Shown: in pieces, positions 34,913 to 64,000 of the stretch
How positions within the stretch are numbered: position 1 is the first letter of the stretch
How the letters are laid out: each line of letters opens with the position of its first letter
NCBI RefSeq assembly: GCF_000001635.26
Contig: NC_000069.6
Span: forward strand, 108,037,726-108,101,725
Reading direction: 5' to 3'
Length of the DNA: 64,000 bases
From: Mus musculus
Taxonomy: Eukaryota; Chordata; Mammalia; Rodentia; Muridae
The notes under the pieces: model-generated
Told to the model about the DNA's origin: nothing
Database searches by the model: none
Seen by the model: only the letters and a program-made list of their open reading frames with translations
Made by a program: the position numbers and the translations under genes

Positions 34913-36340
34913 AAAAGAGAGAAAAATGTCTGAAAAATGAAAAACCAAAGTCCAGCTGATATGAAACTGGAGAGGTTGCTAAGAAACATTTTGTTAGTTA
35001 GCAAAGGCGCTGGGGGCTGCGTGTCATCACAGAGAAAAGCTGGACAGGAAAATGAAAAAAGGGATTTGACCTTTTGACAAATACAGTGAAGAATAACAGA
35101 GTCCTCGGTGCTGGTGTGGACAGACAATGCTGGCCATCGAGGAACAGCCTAGAAGGATCCCTTAATCCAGTTTGCTTGATTTCCAAGTTAGTGGCTATCA
35201 CCCTTGAAAAGCTTTGTTTTGGGGGAAGGGCAGACAAAGCCCACGGAGGCACGAGAACCTCTGACGCAGTGGTGCTCGTCTCTGTCCTGTTGCCGGCCAT
35301 TCTGAACCCTCAGCCCATTTCCCTAGGCAGAAACCAGCTTTGCTCTGTCCAGCCTTCTGCTCGTGCCCTAACTCCAGCATTCAGTTCAGATACAAAAACA
35401 GATAAAATGAATTGGCGAGGAGCCAGCAGGAGGCAGATGGGTGAAGAGTGCTCTGCCTTGGGTCTCTGGGGCACCTGCAACAGTCTGAGGCCTTCCTGCC
35501 TGCTCAGAGTCGGGGGTTGGGGTGGGGGGTGAGGGGTAGAGGTGGGGGCTGATACGGACCTCCATGGGCACCCAACCAGGACCTCTCATCACACAGGCTT
35601 GCAATTCTGGGGCAGGCAGGCAGCCCCTAGGCCCTCTCCACCCAGCAGCAGCTGTGTAAGCGTCTGTTGCCTATGCACTAAGAACCCTGCGCTGCCCCCC
35701 CCCCTCCATTGCATTGGCAGCAGGTTCTAGCCACCTTAGTGGCAAAAAGGTGCTCTGCAAATTGCATCATAGGCACGGGTGGAAAGGGAGTTGCTAGTGA
35801 TGGATTCCAATACAAGCAGCCCCAGCTCCATGCTGTACAATCTGACAGGTATATCTGTCACCACATCTGCCACCTTTGTGTCAGAATCCCTGAGGGAGGG
35901 ACCCGGGAAGAGCATTTTAAACAGGCTCCCTAAAAGCCTCAGGCAGACATGTAGGAGCATATTTTCCCATCTACCTCGCTGCCCTAAGAGGCTGTACAGG
36001 AGGCAGGAGGTGGGAAAGATGCCATCCTTCAAGCAAGTATGTCAAGAATATACAACATGGACCTGGAGCCTCATGACCTATTCAGAAGAGGTGAACTGGA
36101 TGAGGCTCAATGGGATCTCCTCTCCTACAGACACCTCAGTCAGTGCGCACATAATCCACTTCACCCATGCCATCACTTCACAGGTTGGCGGCCTACACTG
36201 CAATCCAAGCGCTCAGAAGCGTCGGCAGGACGGCCAGTCTATGTTATACAGCGCCCCACACCGTACTCCACCGGAGTGCCTTACCACTCCGCCGCCCTTC
36301 CCCCCCCTCCACCAACAGACACCTTCACATGCCTCATTAA
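34913..36340. other. Unique stretch downstream of Ampd2
   Basis: No known gene was recognised. A 189-codon plus-strand frame (35779-36348) runs antisense into the Ampd2 3' end and is unrecognised. A short C-run lies near 35695. Confidence 0.35.
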
Positions 36341-36352
36341 TTAAATAATCTT

Positions 36353-37189
36353 TTTATTTCTCATGCACTAGGAAAAAATGGGTCATATGAAACACTGTTC
36401 TTCATAGCAAAGGCCTCGGTCTAGAACATAACACAAGAGGCTGGCTGGGAACTGGGTCTGGTCAAAGACCTGGAAACCCCCAAAGAAGGTGCCACCTCCA
36501 GAGCTAGTAACAGTTCCAGCACCCTCCAACTGCAATAGCCTCCAACTGAGACAGGTCAGGGCAGCTGCCCCCTCCCACAGGGATACAAGGGGGCTGGTAA
36601 CAAAGGAACACGTGGGCTGGGGAGGAACGGGGCTGATGGGCAGTGACTCAGCAGGGACAGTGGGCCAGCCCCTCAGGCCAGGCCTCCAGGGCCGTGAGTG
36701 AGCCTAAGTCCTGCTCTGCCCAGCGCAGACCAGCTGGAACTTCAGAGGCTGAGCAGCCAGTGCCACAGCAGAGAGATAACGAGCCCCTCCTGTCCCACAG
36801 CCACATAAACAAGAGGGAAACTCAACTTGAACTCTAACCAAAGCCTGGGTTCCCGGTGCTCAAGGGGCCAGCCCTACACAACCATCCCAAGCCCCTGTGG
36901 ACACTGAGGATACCATAGGACAGCCAGACTTCTGACAATTCTGAGATGGGTCACGAGCAGGGCCAACTCTTAAATCTCAGCCACCAGGTACCACCTGAGC
37001 CGAGACAATAATGAAGCAGATTCCTGGACTTGCTTTCACTGAGGTGGCCCAGAGGCAAGACATGGTCGAAGACATGCAGGACAGAAACATAGCACGGAGA
37101 CATGCAGAGACCACATCAGGTGGGAGGGGTCTAATCACGGTCACAGTCAAGTCGCTGAGATGGGACGAGCACTGCACAGACCAGGTGCA
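36353..37189 (-). other. Ampd2: Ampd2 3' untranslated region with poly(A) signal
   Basis: The Ampd2 stop codon is at 37190-37192. On the minus strand the next clear AATAAA hexamer is at 36353-36358, so the 3' UTR is about 0.84 kb and cleavage is expected near 36335. The stretch has no recognisable SINE or LINE, which is unusual in this repeat-rich window and fits an exonic UTR. Confidence 0.65.
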
Positions 37190-47609
<10,420 letters not shown>

Positions 47610-47760
47610 GGCTGGGGCCAAGGCGACAGCGGAGGAACCTCACCGGCTGGGGCCAAGCTCTCCCACATCCAACCCCTTCCTCCGCCCCGCCCCCAGCGGG
47701 AGTGACTGATGCAGGAAGCAGCGCCCCGCAGGCGGAAGAGGCTCTGGCCACGATTTCTGA
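47610..47760 (-). promoter_or_regulatory. Ampd2: Possible second Ampd2 promoter or 5' UTR upstream of the MASY exon
   Basis: Directly upstream of the 47609 ATG the sequence is GC-rich, with a CGCCCCGCCCCC stretch near 47682-47694 that resembles an SP1 box. This fits a local promoter for the 824-aa isoform. It is equally possible that the exon is spliced from further upstream. Confidence 0.4.
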
Positions 47761-48399
47761 TGTTGTCTAGGCAACCTCGGGGAGTGGGGCCTCCATCCTG
47801 CCCCTTATCCCTCTCTTCCCACTCCAGTCTTTAGAGTGCCCTGTCTGATGGTGGCTAGGGCCGGGGTCGGGATGCAGAGAAAACAGATGGAGCAGCACCA
47901 GCTCTAAGCTCTTTACTACCCTCACCCCACCTCGGGAACCCTCATCCCTTGCCAAGGCTCCAAGGCAAAGAAGCCAAAGTCCAGGCTAGGCTGGTCCAGC
48001 CAGCCAGAGAGAAAAATAATAGGCAAGAATACCGCCTGAGCTCCAACCTCAAAACCCATTTCCTCCAGGGAAGGAACAACGGTACTCATGAAAACCCAGA
48101 GCCTCTGGGGCAGAGCCCCCCTCTTTTCTTCTCCATCTGACCCCTGCTCTAGGGACAGCCCAGCTCCGGGAGGAGGCAGAACTGAGAATTCGAGCCCAGG
48201 AGGGAGGGGCCTGTCTTGGGAAAATTCCACTGACCGGCAGAAGCTGTCTCCTAGGAAGACAGGAAGAGTAGGAGGCTGGGTCTTGTCTGAGGTCGATGGG
48301 AAAGACCCCAGCCTACTCTGACCTGTCGCTCTGCCTGTACACTCAAGATCTGCTTCCTTGGACCCTTCTAGGAGCCGTTCACGTCCCCTAGGTCTTGCA

Positions 48400-49010
48400 G
48401 GCATTGCCAAGACCCCCCACCCACTTATCACCCGACCCAGGCACCTCTGCCTTGGAGTCCCTTTATCAACCACACACGCGCCACACACTTACCTGAGGCC
48501 ATGCTGCCCAAGTCCCGCGTGGACCAGGAAGGCAGCCTACGAAAGTCTGCACAGCGAGGGAGCCGGGCTGAAGAGGGGAGAGGGCCCCCACCGGGGCGAA
48601 GTCGCGCCACTGGCCCCTGCACCCGCACTGAGAAGCGGGAAGGAAGGCAAGGTTTTCAAAATGGCCAGCTGGCCGGGGGGCGGACTCCCGCCGACTTCAG
48701 CGGCCAGACTGACCTCAGGAGACCCCGGAGTCGCGACCCCAAGCCTGCACTCAAGAGGAAACAGGCCACGTGCTCCCCAGAAAACCGGACCCGGAATTCG
48801 CCTAGGGTTCTTTCACCACTTTCTGGGAATCAATTAGGGATCCGGCTCCTGTGGCCGGGCTACGGGGGAGTCACGCAACAGGTGCGACCCCGCCGAAACC
48901 TTCCGGGCTGCGCGCCAATCTCGCGTACCCCAGGCCCCGCCAAGTCCGCGGCCACGCCCCGTTCGGCCACGCCTCTTGGCCTCCTGGCCACGCCCCAACC
49001 ATTTTCCCAG
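48400..49010 (-). promoter_or_regulatory. Ampd2: GC-rich, CpG-containing probable main promoter of Ampd2
   Basis: This is the most CpG-dense part of the window. It covers the alternative first exon and its upstream flank. Several GGCCACGCC-type motifs occur within 48950-49000; read on the minus strand they are GGCGTGGCC, which resembles SP/KLF sites. No convincing TATA box was seen, as expected for a CpG-island housekeeping promoter. The transcription start is inferred to lie upstream (higher coordinates) of 48502. The 205-codon plus-strand open frame here is a by-product of high GC. Confidence 0.6.
48493..48502 (-). CDS. Ampd2: Alternative first coding exon of Ampd2 (Met-Ala-Ser), giving a 798-aa isoform
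   Basis: On the minus strand ATG GCC TCA G is followed by a strong donor (GTAAGTG). The exon ends after the first base of a codon, the same phase as the exon at 47522-47609, so it can splice to 43406 to give MASEARSG and then the common protein. The resulting length is 798 aa. I recall human and mouse AMPD2 isoforms starting this way, so this is probably a major isoform. The exon lies in the GC-rich region around 48.4-49.0 kb, which suggests it is served by the main promoter. Confidence 0.8.
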
Positions 49011-49930
49011 TTCCCTTACGCCACGTGGGCAGCCTCCGGACCAGGGTTGGCCTTGGCTTGGCCCTTTGGTCTTGGGCGATTTCTGTGCGTCAGTTTCCTC
49101 ATCAGTAAGATGGGATGAGGCAATGGAAACACCCCATCCAAAGAAAGGAGTTACTGAGGACTGAAGGTAAATCCCCTTTGCACAATGTCTGGCACAAAGT
49201 CAGGTAGCTATTATTAGGGTCCCAGAATCCATTTCAAGCAGAAGCCCTGCCCTTGAATTCTCCGCATTCCCACCTGAATCTATTTCCTTCTATCAGTCAT
49301 TGGTAGGCAGGATGTGCCCTTCAAAGCCGGTTCACCATCCCACATTAATTTCTATGTTGACGTTAGACTAGCCAGAATGCCTAGGTTCAAATTCAGACAT
49401 CTCCACCTACTTTCTGACTGATGGTGAACTTCTCTCTGGGTTTTACTGGTTAACTTTGGCTCTTACACCCGCTCTGATGAAGATAAAGGAGATAATTATA
49501 AGTGCTTAGACTTGTGCCTGGCCTGTAAGTTACTTCCCAATCAGTGTTCCTGGAAGATTTCTTTGGCCTGGGATCACTATGGCCAGCTCACTGATTTCTC
49601 CTTGTGGGTTATGAGAAATTGGGCTGTTTGAATAGGGCCACAGACACCCTCTCAAACAAGGATTCCTGCCTCCCAGGGGCAGCCTGTACCTACAGGAACC
49701 CTGAAAAGGAAAGTCCTCCCCTTTATCAGCAGCAGTTGGTCCCTTCCCTCGCCTCTCCCCTGGGGGAGTCTTTGCCCCCTCACCCAGCTGCTCTGAAGTC
49801 TCTCCAGCTGCTTTCAGTCCCTCCTCTCCCCAACTGGAACTCTGAGTCCTGATCCCCCATCTCTATCTGCATCTGATGTGGCCTCTAGGGAGTCTCCTAT
49901 CCGCTATACTAAAACAAACTTTAAAAACTA
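49011..49930. other. Intergenic stretch between Ampd2 and Gnat2, no gene seen
   Basis: Unique sequence with no SINE. A plus-strand frame at 49604-49852 is short and unrecognised. Confidence 0.4.
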
Positions 49931-49934
49931 TTGC

Positions 49935-50020
49935 CTTAGGCTGGGGGTGTCAGCTCAGGGGCAGTATCCCTCTGCCTTACATGCGAAAGCAAACCCCAGA
50001 ATTGCAGAAAAACGATGAAA
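49935..50020 (+). repeat. ID/B4-type SINE fragment
   Basis: It resembles an ID element (gctgggggtgtcagctcaggggcagtat ... aaccccagaattgcag), diverged. Confidence 0.4.
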
Positions 50021-50049
50021 ATACAAATTTTTAAAAAACCCTACAGGTG

Positions 50050-50850
50050 GCCTCCATAAACTTGGGAGACCAGTGGGTTATGGGAATCCAGCTCACAGAG
50101 AATCAGACTAAAATAGAACAAGGAGAACCTTATTCTTACACCGTTACGTTTAAATATCAAAACAGGAACCACTAAAAGCATCGGATACAGGTGATGGTGT
50201 ACTGAGCTGGGGCACGCATTATGTGGCTGTAAATACTAATATAATCTAAGAACCGTTTGGCAAAATAAAATCAAGTATCGCTATAAGTTGCACTGTTTTG
50301 ACTCAGTAATCCACTTCTAACAAGTCTTTTTTTTTTTTTAACTCAAAAATAATTTTATTAGAGTTTAAAGGAAAAGCCCCAGGGTGTACAAGTTGTAACT
50401 CTCAGCTTCCTGGAAGAAGAGAAGGGAAGGGAAACACACGTTGGAAGAAAGAGAAAGAAAAAAAAAAAGTTCTATCTTTCTGAATTAGCTCAGGAAGGTA
50501 GGAGGGCCCAGAAAACCTCATAGGGATTTTCTCAGGGTGTACGAATCACAAATCTGTTCTTAATTAGAGGGTTGTCAGAAAAATATCCACAAAGTTGTTC
50601 AATATTGCAGTGTTTACCACAGAAAATTTGGAAACATAAAGGCCTAGCAACAGGGGAATGTTAAATGAACACAATGAAATATAACCATTAACACCGTTCT
50701 TGGAGAATTTCTTTAATTGTATGAAAATCTTTACAACATAAAGTTAGATGCAAGAATGGAGTCGAAGAACTACACAGACAGGATGGTCCTAATCATGTGA
50801 TGTATATGAAGTACACAGAGGAGAAACAGGCAGAAAGTTACCGTAGAAAT
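50050..50850 (+). mobile_element. Old L1 3' fragment interrupted by a retrocopied 3' end
   Basis: 50160-50320 (accgtttggcaaaataaa ... actcagtaatccacttctaac) and 50575-50850 (tattgcagtgtttaccacag ... caacaggggaatgttaaatg) follow the order of the 3' part of an ancient mammalian L1. The block between them does not belong to it. Confidence 0.45.
50326..50570 (-). pseudogene. Retrocopied mRNA 3' end inserted in the old L1
   Basis: Read on the minus strand, the block ends CTCTAATAAAATTATTTTTGAG followed within a few bases by a 12-A run (plus-strand T run at 50328-50339). A canonical poly(A) signal 15-20 nt before an A tail is the mark of a reverse-transcribed polyadenylated RNA. The parent gene is not recognised, and the 5' limit near 50570 is approximate. 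Confidence 0.55.
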
Positions 50851-53470
50851 CAACAAGAATCCAGCAGAGCTCTCCAATCACCTGCAGTCTCCCTCAGACT
50901 CAGCAAGTGGGCTATTCTGAATACAGCCCTTAGACATTGTAAGACTGTTGGCTTCCGAGAGTGAACAAAATAAATCCCAACATTAACGATCAGGTACCAT
51001 GTGACCATATAGATGCTCACTTACATTCTGGTAAGATGCAGATTTTGACATAATTTTAAAGGGTCACAGCCTTATCCTGGGCCAGGCCTCTGTGGATCCC
51101 CTAATTCAGATCTACCCAGCCAATTGGGTGGCAATTCTGTTCTCCACCCAAGCCAGGCAAACCAGTTCGTGAGAGCCTTCATCTTGAAGTCCCACCAGCA
51201 ACAACACACCCTTTAGTCTATAACCATCCCCCACCCCCATATTTCCAGGTCACATGGTTTTCAGTGGTTGCTTGGAAGTCTGCCCTGCTTCCAGCTAAGC
51301 CTCAGTCCCCCACCCACTCAACCCAGGCAAGACTGTGTGTCGAGAGCAGAGTTTGGGAACTGCAGGCCTGAGTCAGCCTGTGGCCTTGGACTTCCTGGTA
51401 CTGAAGCCTTAATGCTGGGATCTTCCCTCCAAAAACAAACAGCCTTCTCCTCCCAGCCTATTTTCACCATGGCTTCTCAGTGGGGACCTTCCCGAACCCC
51501 TCTCTACCTCAGCACACTCCTGTTTTTTCTGAAGAACAGCTTCCCTGATTTCCTGACCTTCGTTTCCCTGGTGATGTCAGCCTGGCTAGGGTAGACATGT
51601 GTGAGCAGATACAGACTCGGGAGAAAGCATCTAAAACTTGCAAAGGGTTGCCCAGGGCAACCTCCCACACCCCGTCCCATCCGCAGACCGTTCTAGACTC
51701 CAGCTTGACCCAGCAGCTGACTCCTCTCCCTCACCCCAGTCACTGAGCACCGGCTGTGCATCTTTGCAGGTCAGGTACCCAGTGGCTTGCAGCCAAATCC
51801 TTGAACCTGTCATCCGAGGCCCTTCACTAGCTGGCCTCAGTTTCCCTCATCTTCCGGCACTTCCACTCTGTCATGTCCTGTCACACCAAACTTTCCAGTC
51901 TCTCTAAGCCCACATTTACCTCAAACCTCTTCTCTTTCATCCTCTCCTCTCCCCAGACTCACATCCTCCACTTCTGCTGACCTGGCTCCCTGTGGGAAGT
52001 CTGTCTACCTCACAACCACCCCTTGTTATTTAAAACACTGCCTGAACTCAGGATACTTCTGAATCAACCTACTGCATGCTCTGTGAGGGGTATGCGCTGC
52101 TGGCTTTCACACACACACACACACACACACTTACTTTTTAAAGTCACAATAGATGTGTATATAATTGCCTCTCCTACCAGGGGATGGAAGCAAGGCTTTC
52201 AACAGTTCTGAATCCCCCATATTAGCACCAACCCTTTAATTGTTACTCTGCTTCACCCAGCCTCACCCAGCCTCCTCCTGTAGACTGCAAGTTCCCAAAG
52301 GCAGCTCTTCCTGTGTCAATGTCCCACACTCCATCTGGGGCCCAGCTTCTCACTAAATGTGAGGCGGATCCTGAAATCTCCTTCATTTAGGAAACATGCC
52401 CAAATTCCTCAGACAACAACTGCTTTCACTCACAATGAAATGGCCATCTAAGGCTGTGAATCAAACACCGGGAGATGCTGGCCACACCCCCTCATGCAGA
52501 AGGAGTCACTATACCCTGTGTGTCTCTCACCTCTAGGACAGGCACTGTACCTCCCTGTGCCCTGCCCTCTTCACCAGAACACTGTCCCTAAATTTAGTAA
52601 TCAAGTGCAACAACCAGAGGGAGGGCAGGAGGACTCTGTACCCTCAGCAGCTAGGGGAGGACCAAGAATTCTTCAACTTAAGCCTGAGGATGGAGTGCTT
52701 CCAGCAACAGCCACAGACCAAGCAAAAGCAGTACCAGAGGCTGTGAAAAACGTGTGCTCCCCCACTCCACCCCCTGTGAATCAAGCTAGTGGCTTCTCTC
52801 ATAGTCCAGTTTTCTCTTTTGCTCAACTGTTCTTTGTCAGTGGGATGGGGTTAGGGGAAGGGAGATTACCTCTGTTTACTAAGCTATGTGACCTGAAATG
52901 AGCTGCAGAGCCACCTGCAGCAAAGGCATAGGCCCAGCGCTGTCCTTTGCTGCCAGGTCCCTTTTGAACAGGGCAGCCTTCAGCACAGCTCTGGTCTTGG
53001 AGTAAGTTACCAATACTGTGGGTAGGGCAGGGTAGGGCTGGCGGTGAGGTATAATTACTGGAACCTCCTAGCCAAGATTCCAAACAGTCACAATTTCAAA
53101 AAGACTCTTGTTTTCCCTTAAGTCACTAAGCACTTGCCAATTTGGGATTGAGAAAGCAGGATTGCCATGGCAGGCACCTCCACAGCTATTTCTCATGGTC
53201 TCAAAAGCCTTGTCTCCCAGATACTCACAGGAAGGAGGACAAAGGAAGATGCTAAGTTGTGGATCCAGGTTCCACTGTTTGGTCGGTGGGGACCTAACTT
53301 CTCCTCCTTTTCTCACCCAACTGTGACAAAATTTGGACTCTAAAAGGTGCCAGTATGCTTACCTTTAGGGTTCTTTTCCACCTTGGCTGTGCCTGGGAAT
53401 CACCTGGGGGAGAAATTTAAATCTGATGCCTGGACTGCACACCAGACCAATTTAATCAATCTTTAAAAAC
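50851..53470. other. Mostly unique intergenic stretch
   Basis: No gene or large repeat was recognised. A (CA)n run lies at 52109-52130. Short open frames (up to 135 codons at 52494-52901) are unrecognised and lack splice or promoter context. Confidence 0.4.
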
Positions 53471-53474
53471 AAAC

Positions 53475-53665
53475 AGGTGGTAGTATTGGTGGCGCATGCC
53501 TTTAGTTCCAGCACTTGGGAGGCAGAGGCAGGCCGAGTTTGAGGCCAGCCTGGTCTACACAGGCGTTCTAGGAGAACCTGTCTCATATGCACATGGGCCT
53601 GGGATTACACATACAACTGCAATGGCAGCACTTGGAAAGCGGAAGCAGGAGAATCGGAATTTCAC
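53475..53665 (+). repeat. B1 SINE plus a second B1-like fragment
   Basis: B1 lies at about 53475-53590 (ggtggcgcatgcctttagttccagcacttgg). A short partial copy (gcagcacttggaaagcggaagcagg) follows. Confidence 0.7.
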
Positions 53666-54156
53666 ACTCATCCTTCATTATAGAAGTCCAAACCTGTGCT
53701 AAGCTACTTGGACATCGCTAAAAAACAGCAAAAATCTTTCTAGGAATTGCCAATGTATACACACCAAGTTGTATTTTTGTAGGGCAGACTTTTCCAACTT
53801 GCCAGATGATAATAATCATTTATATTAGCTACATTTCAGGCTCCAGAATTAACACTGTTACTGAAATGTATAGGTTCTAAAACATACCATTTCCAAATAT
53901 TTTAAAGGATTAACATTTTTGAAAAGCATGTGATCTTCCAACCATATTTTAGGGAACAGACATAAGAAGTAGGCAAGTTTGGGAAGAAACAGTTCCTGAG
54001 GGCATTTCTTCCCAACCTTGAATGCCCTGTGGGTTAACTGAGGTCTTGGTAAAATGTAGATTATTTACTGGACTTTTTGAACTGAGAGTGCATTTCTAAC
54101 AAAACTCCAGGGTATGTGGTCCTTGCATTACATATGGGGTAGCAACATTCTAAAGC

Positions 54157-54320
54157 AGTGTTTTTCAACCTGTGGATCAAGACCCACAGAAGTCACATAG
54201 CAGATATCCTGCCTATTAGATATTTACATTAAGATTCAGAGCAGTAGCAGAATAGGAGTCATCCCAACCTGAGGAACTGCATCAGAGTCCCAGCATCAGG
54301 AAGGGTGAGAGCCACTGAGC
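54157..54320. mobile_element. hAT-type (URR1-like) DNA transposon remnant
   Basis: It starts cagtgtttttcaacctgtgg and ends gagccactg, an imperfect inverted match typical of hAT-Charlie-related rodent elements. It is diverged but has the same layout as the better copy at 62.6 kb. Confidence 0.55.
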
Positions 54321-54837
54321 TAAAGTCCTCTAGGTGAGGGGGCTGCCCCGGAAAGACTCATTTAAATGAAACCACTGACACAGAGAGCTGACAGATGAGG
54401 TGGGTTCCGTGTCTGTGAGGCTCTGCTGGTCGTCTCCTCACTCCCATGGAAGAACCACCGAGATGAGGGCGAGGGGCAGAGCTAACCCAGCCTCTAAGTA
54501 GGCAGAGTCTAGTGTCCAGCTGCCCAAGGAAGAAGTTTGCTGTGTGAGGTGGCCCTGATGTCCGCACACACAAAATGCCAGTGAAGTCTACTTGACCAAG
54601 TGAAGCTGGTGTGGAATGGGAAGAAGCACACACAGTCAGTCTCTCTGCACACACTCTGTCCTTCACTTCTTCACTTACCAGAGATTTGATGAGAACCTAC
54701 TAGCAGATCAGATTTGATCCCTGAGTGGAAAAAACGTACAGTGGGAGATAAAAGAGGAAAACAACGGATCTGAGTTTGAGGTTAGCCTAGTCTGAGCAAG
54801 CCGGATACACAGTAAGACCCTGTCTCACATACATCCA

Positions 54838-54855
54838 CTCGCACGCGCGCGCACA

Positions 54856-54902
<47 letters not shown>
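54838..54902. repeat. (CA)n microsatellite with CG-rich left end
   Basis: A cgcgcgcg patch followed by about 25 CA units. Confidence 0.9.
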
Positions 54903-55244
54903 CGTGCTAAGGACAAGATAGGCATCCTGAGAGATGAGCCAGGACAAAGAACCAGTAATAGCTCCTGGAGCAGCACATCTGTTTTGCCAGGATTATCCCT
55001 TGGATCTCTTAAAACCGAGACCTTGTAATCTGAAGACTCAACTTGGGCTGTACCCTTAACCTTCAGCTCTATGATGCAAGTGAGTCCACAGGACCGGAGG
55101 CTTTGAGATGAGCTTTTCAGAAGGGAGGAGTTGGCCGCTTGCTCCCAGAGCTCCAGCACCTGCATTCTTCTGGCTATGTCAGAAGCCAGATCATTTCCCT
55201 CGTTAAAAACAAAAACAAAAAAACAAACAAACAAAATGTTAGTC

Positions 55245-55523
55245 TTTGCCCTTTATCTGCCTGGCAAAGCTTTTAATTGGCTTGATCTGTCATTCCGCTA
55301 GACATAAAGGGGACAATCCCCGGATTAGGAAGGAGCTCTCCAGCTCGGGTAAGGAGTCTCAAGGCAAGGTAGGCAAGCACCACCGGTCCGCACTCTCGCC
55401 CAGCTTTTACGGGAAGAAGAGAATGTTACTCTATCCTAACATATTTTTCCTTTTCCTCTATCTCACAGATAGGAAAAATTTAAGAGCCAGAGGGAACGTC
55501 CCTTCTCAGAGGAGACAGCAGAA
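55245..55523 (+). promoter_or_regulatory. Gnat2: Gnat2 5' flank: probable promoter and untranslated first exon
   Basis: Two features suggest that the 5' UTR is split. A good donor (CGG followed by GTAAGG) lies at 55349, and a pyrimidine-rich acceptor (ctctatctcacag) ends at 55468, about 55 nt before the ATG. GGATTA at 55322-55327 matches the core bound by photoreceptor homeodomain factors such as CRX/OTX2, and TAATTG at 55274-55279 is a generic homeodomain core. No clear TATA box was seen. All of this is inference from short motifs. Confidence 0.35.
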
Positions 55524-63078
<7,555 letters not shown>

Positions 63079-63560
63079 TGCTCAGTTCCTCGAATATACA
63101 TTCTATAAGCAAGCTTAGAATCTGAGGCTTCATGCAGAAAATTAGTTCGCATGTACCAGAATGTGTCAAATCAGCCCATCCTGTTGGTGATAGAGAAGGC
63201 ATGCTCAGGACTGTTAGCAGTGTGGCCAGTTCACTGTAACGAAGGCATGGCCAGCGACCCTAACGCCCAGGTTCCAAGGCTGGTTCTGTTTAGTATAAGA
63301 ACAGAAAAGCTTCATTTCTCCGATGCAGAAGTCCCAGTCTGTATGATGAAGGTAACTTCCCTGCCTACTTCACAGGGTCACTCTGAAGAGCACAGACCTA
63401 ACTGAAGGGGAGGCCCAGGGTAGCTGGCTGCTGTGGTTGGCCACAGAAAGCGGCCATGACAGCTGCCTGATGGACTACCATACTTGGTTATTAGAAGAAA
63501 CCACCCCAAAGCCTAACAGCAAGCCTTCCTTACGTTGAGCGATAAAGTATTAAAAATTAA
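63079..63560 (+). other. Gnat2: Probable Gnat2 3' untranslated region
   Basis: This follows the TAA stop. Two ATTAAA variant poly(A) signals lie at 63549-63554 and 63556-63561, and another is near 63681. I saw no canonical AATAAA between the stop and these. The UTR end is therefore likely near 63.58 kb or 63.7 kb. Confidence 0.4.
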
Positions 63561-63561
63561 A

Positions 63562-64000
63562 CCTGCCCCTGTGGTTTTACTGGTCCTATGTGTGTGCCTC
63601 AGCTCAGAGACCCAGATTACAGGAGAGAAGATGCGAGCCTGCTTATTTCTAAGGAACTCACTCAAAAAGTGATCATCTTTATTAAAAACAATTTTCCCTC
63701 TCCCACATCCTGGGTTCCCTGTTTCCTTTCTCTGTGTAAATAACTGCTTTGCTTTCAAGAGTGCCTGGCTGAACCTGAGGCCATCAACCCACCCCCACTT
63801 AGGCCTTTGCGGCTGTCACTTCTGTATCACAGCATCTGAACAAGTGAGCAATCTGAATTCTCATTCCAACTGCCCCATGTTTCACAGGAACAAAAACGAC
63901 TGCTGAGCTTGTTTAAGGCACTGGAAATGTTTGCAGCTGGGTCCACGTGAGGCTGGCTGCAAACATCTTCCCAAACAAACCAGGGATAAATTATTCCTCT
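63562..64000 (+). other. Sequence downstream of Gnat2
   Basis: Unique sequence to the window edge. A further ATTAAA near 63681 could serve a longer Gnat2 3' UTR. No other gene is seen. Confidence 0.4.

Noticed and set aside
47922..48488. 188-codon minus-strand frame between the two Ampd2 first exons
   Set aside because: It has low-complexity composition and no similarity that I recognise, and it lies in the intron of the short isoform.
48358..49118. 205- and 159-codon plus-strand frames upstream of Ampd2
   Set aside because: They arise from high GC in the promoter region. No recognised protein and no splice signals support them.

Overview
This window is vertebrate, almost certainly house mouse (Mus musculus). 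The basis is spliced genes with GT/AG introns, dense rodent-specific SINEs (B1, B2, B3, ID), rodent L1 3' ends and endogenous-retrovirus LTRs. Gene order and orientation match my recollection of mouse chromosome 3 (human 1p13.3): a mu-class glutathione S-transferase (best match Gstm4) and Ampd2 on the minus strand, then Gnat2 on the plus strand. All three coding sequences were rebuilt exon by exon, and each closes in frame at the length expected for its family (218, 824/798 and 354 aa).

Layout. 1-3.3 kb: B1, a GAAG microsatellite and a minus-strand L1 3' end. 3.5-6.95 kb: Gstm4, eight coding exons. 7.2-36.3 kb: a repeat-rich intergenic region holding many SINEs, old L1 pieces, two solo class I LTRs with intact 4-bp target duplications, a decayed ERVK-type dUTPase/protease remnant and several microsatellites. 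36.35-48.5 kb: Ampd2, eighteen coding exons, with two alternative first exons that splice to the same second exon and a GC-rich promoter region at about 48.4-49.0 kb. 49-55 kb: intergenic, with old L1 interrupted by a retrocopied 3' end, a hAT element and CA repeats. 55.5-63.1 kb: Gnat2, eight coding exons, with a 27-bp minisatellite and a 134-bp direct duplication in its introns.

Functions. The three genes are neighbours rather than a pathway. GSTM4 conjugates glutathione to electrophiles, AMPD2 deaminates AMP to IMP in the purine nucleotide cycle, and GNAT2 is the cone-photoreceptor transducin alpha subunit. Ampd2 and Gnat2 are divergently transcribed, with start codons about 7 kb apart.

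I found no convincing new biological system. The less routine observations are structural: nested transposons with readable target duplications, a 60-bp inverted-repeat unit containing LTR-like sequence, a 92-bp perfect inverted match, a duplicated intron segment, a retrocopied 3' end and a promoter-like cluster near 32 kb with no recognised gene. No database search was possible, so gene symbols and repeat family names rest on recognition.
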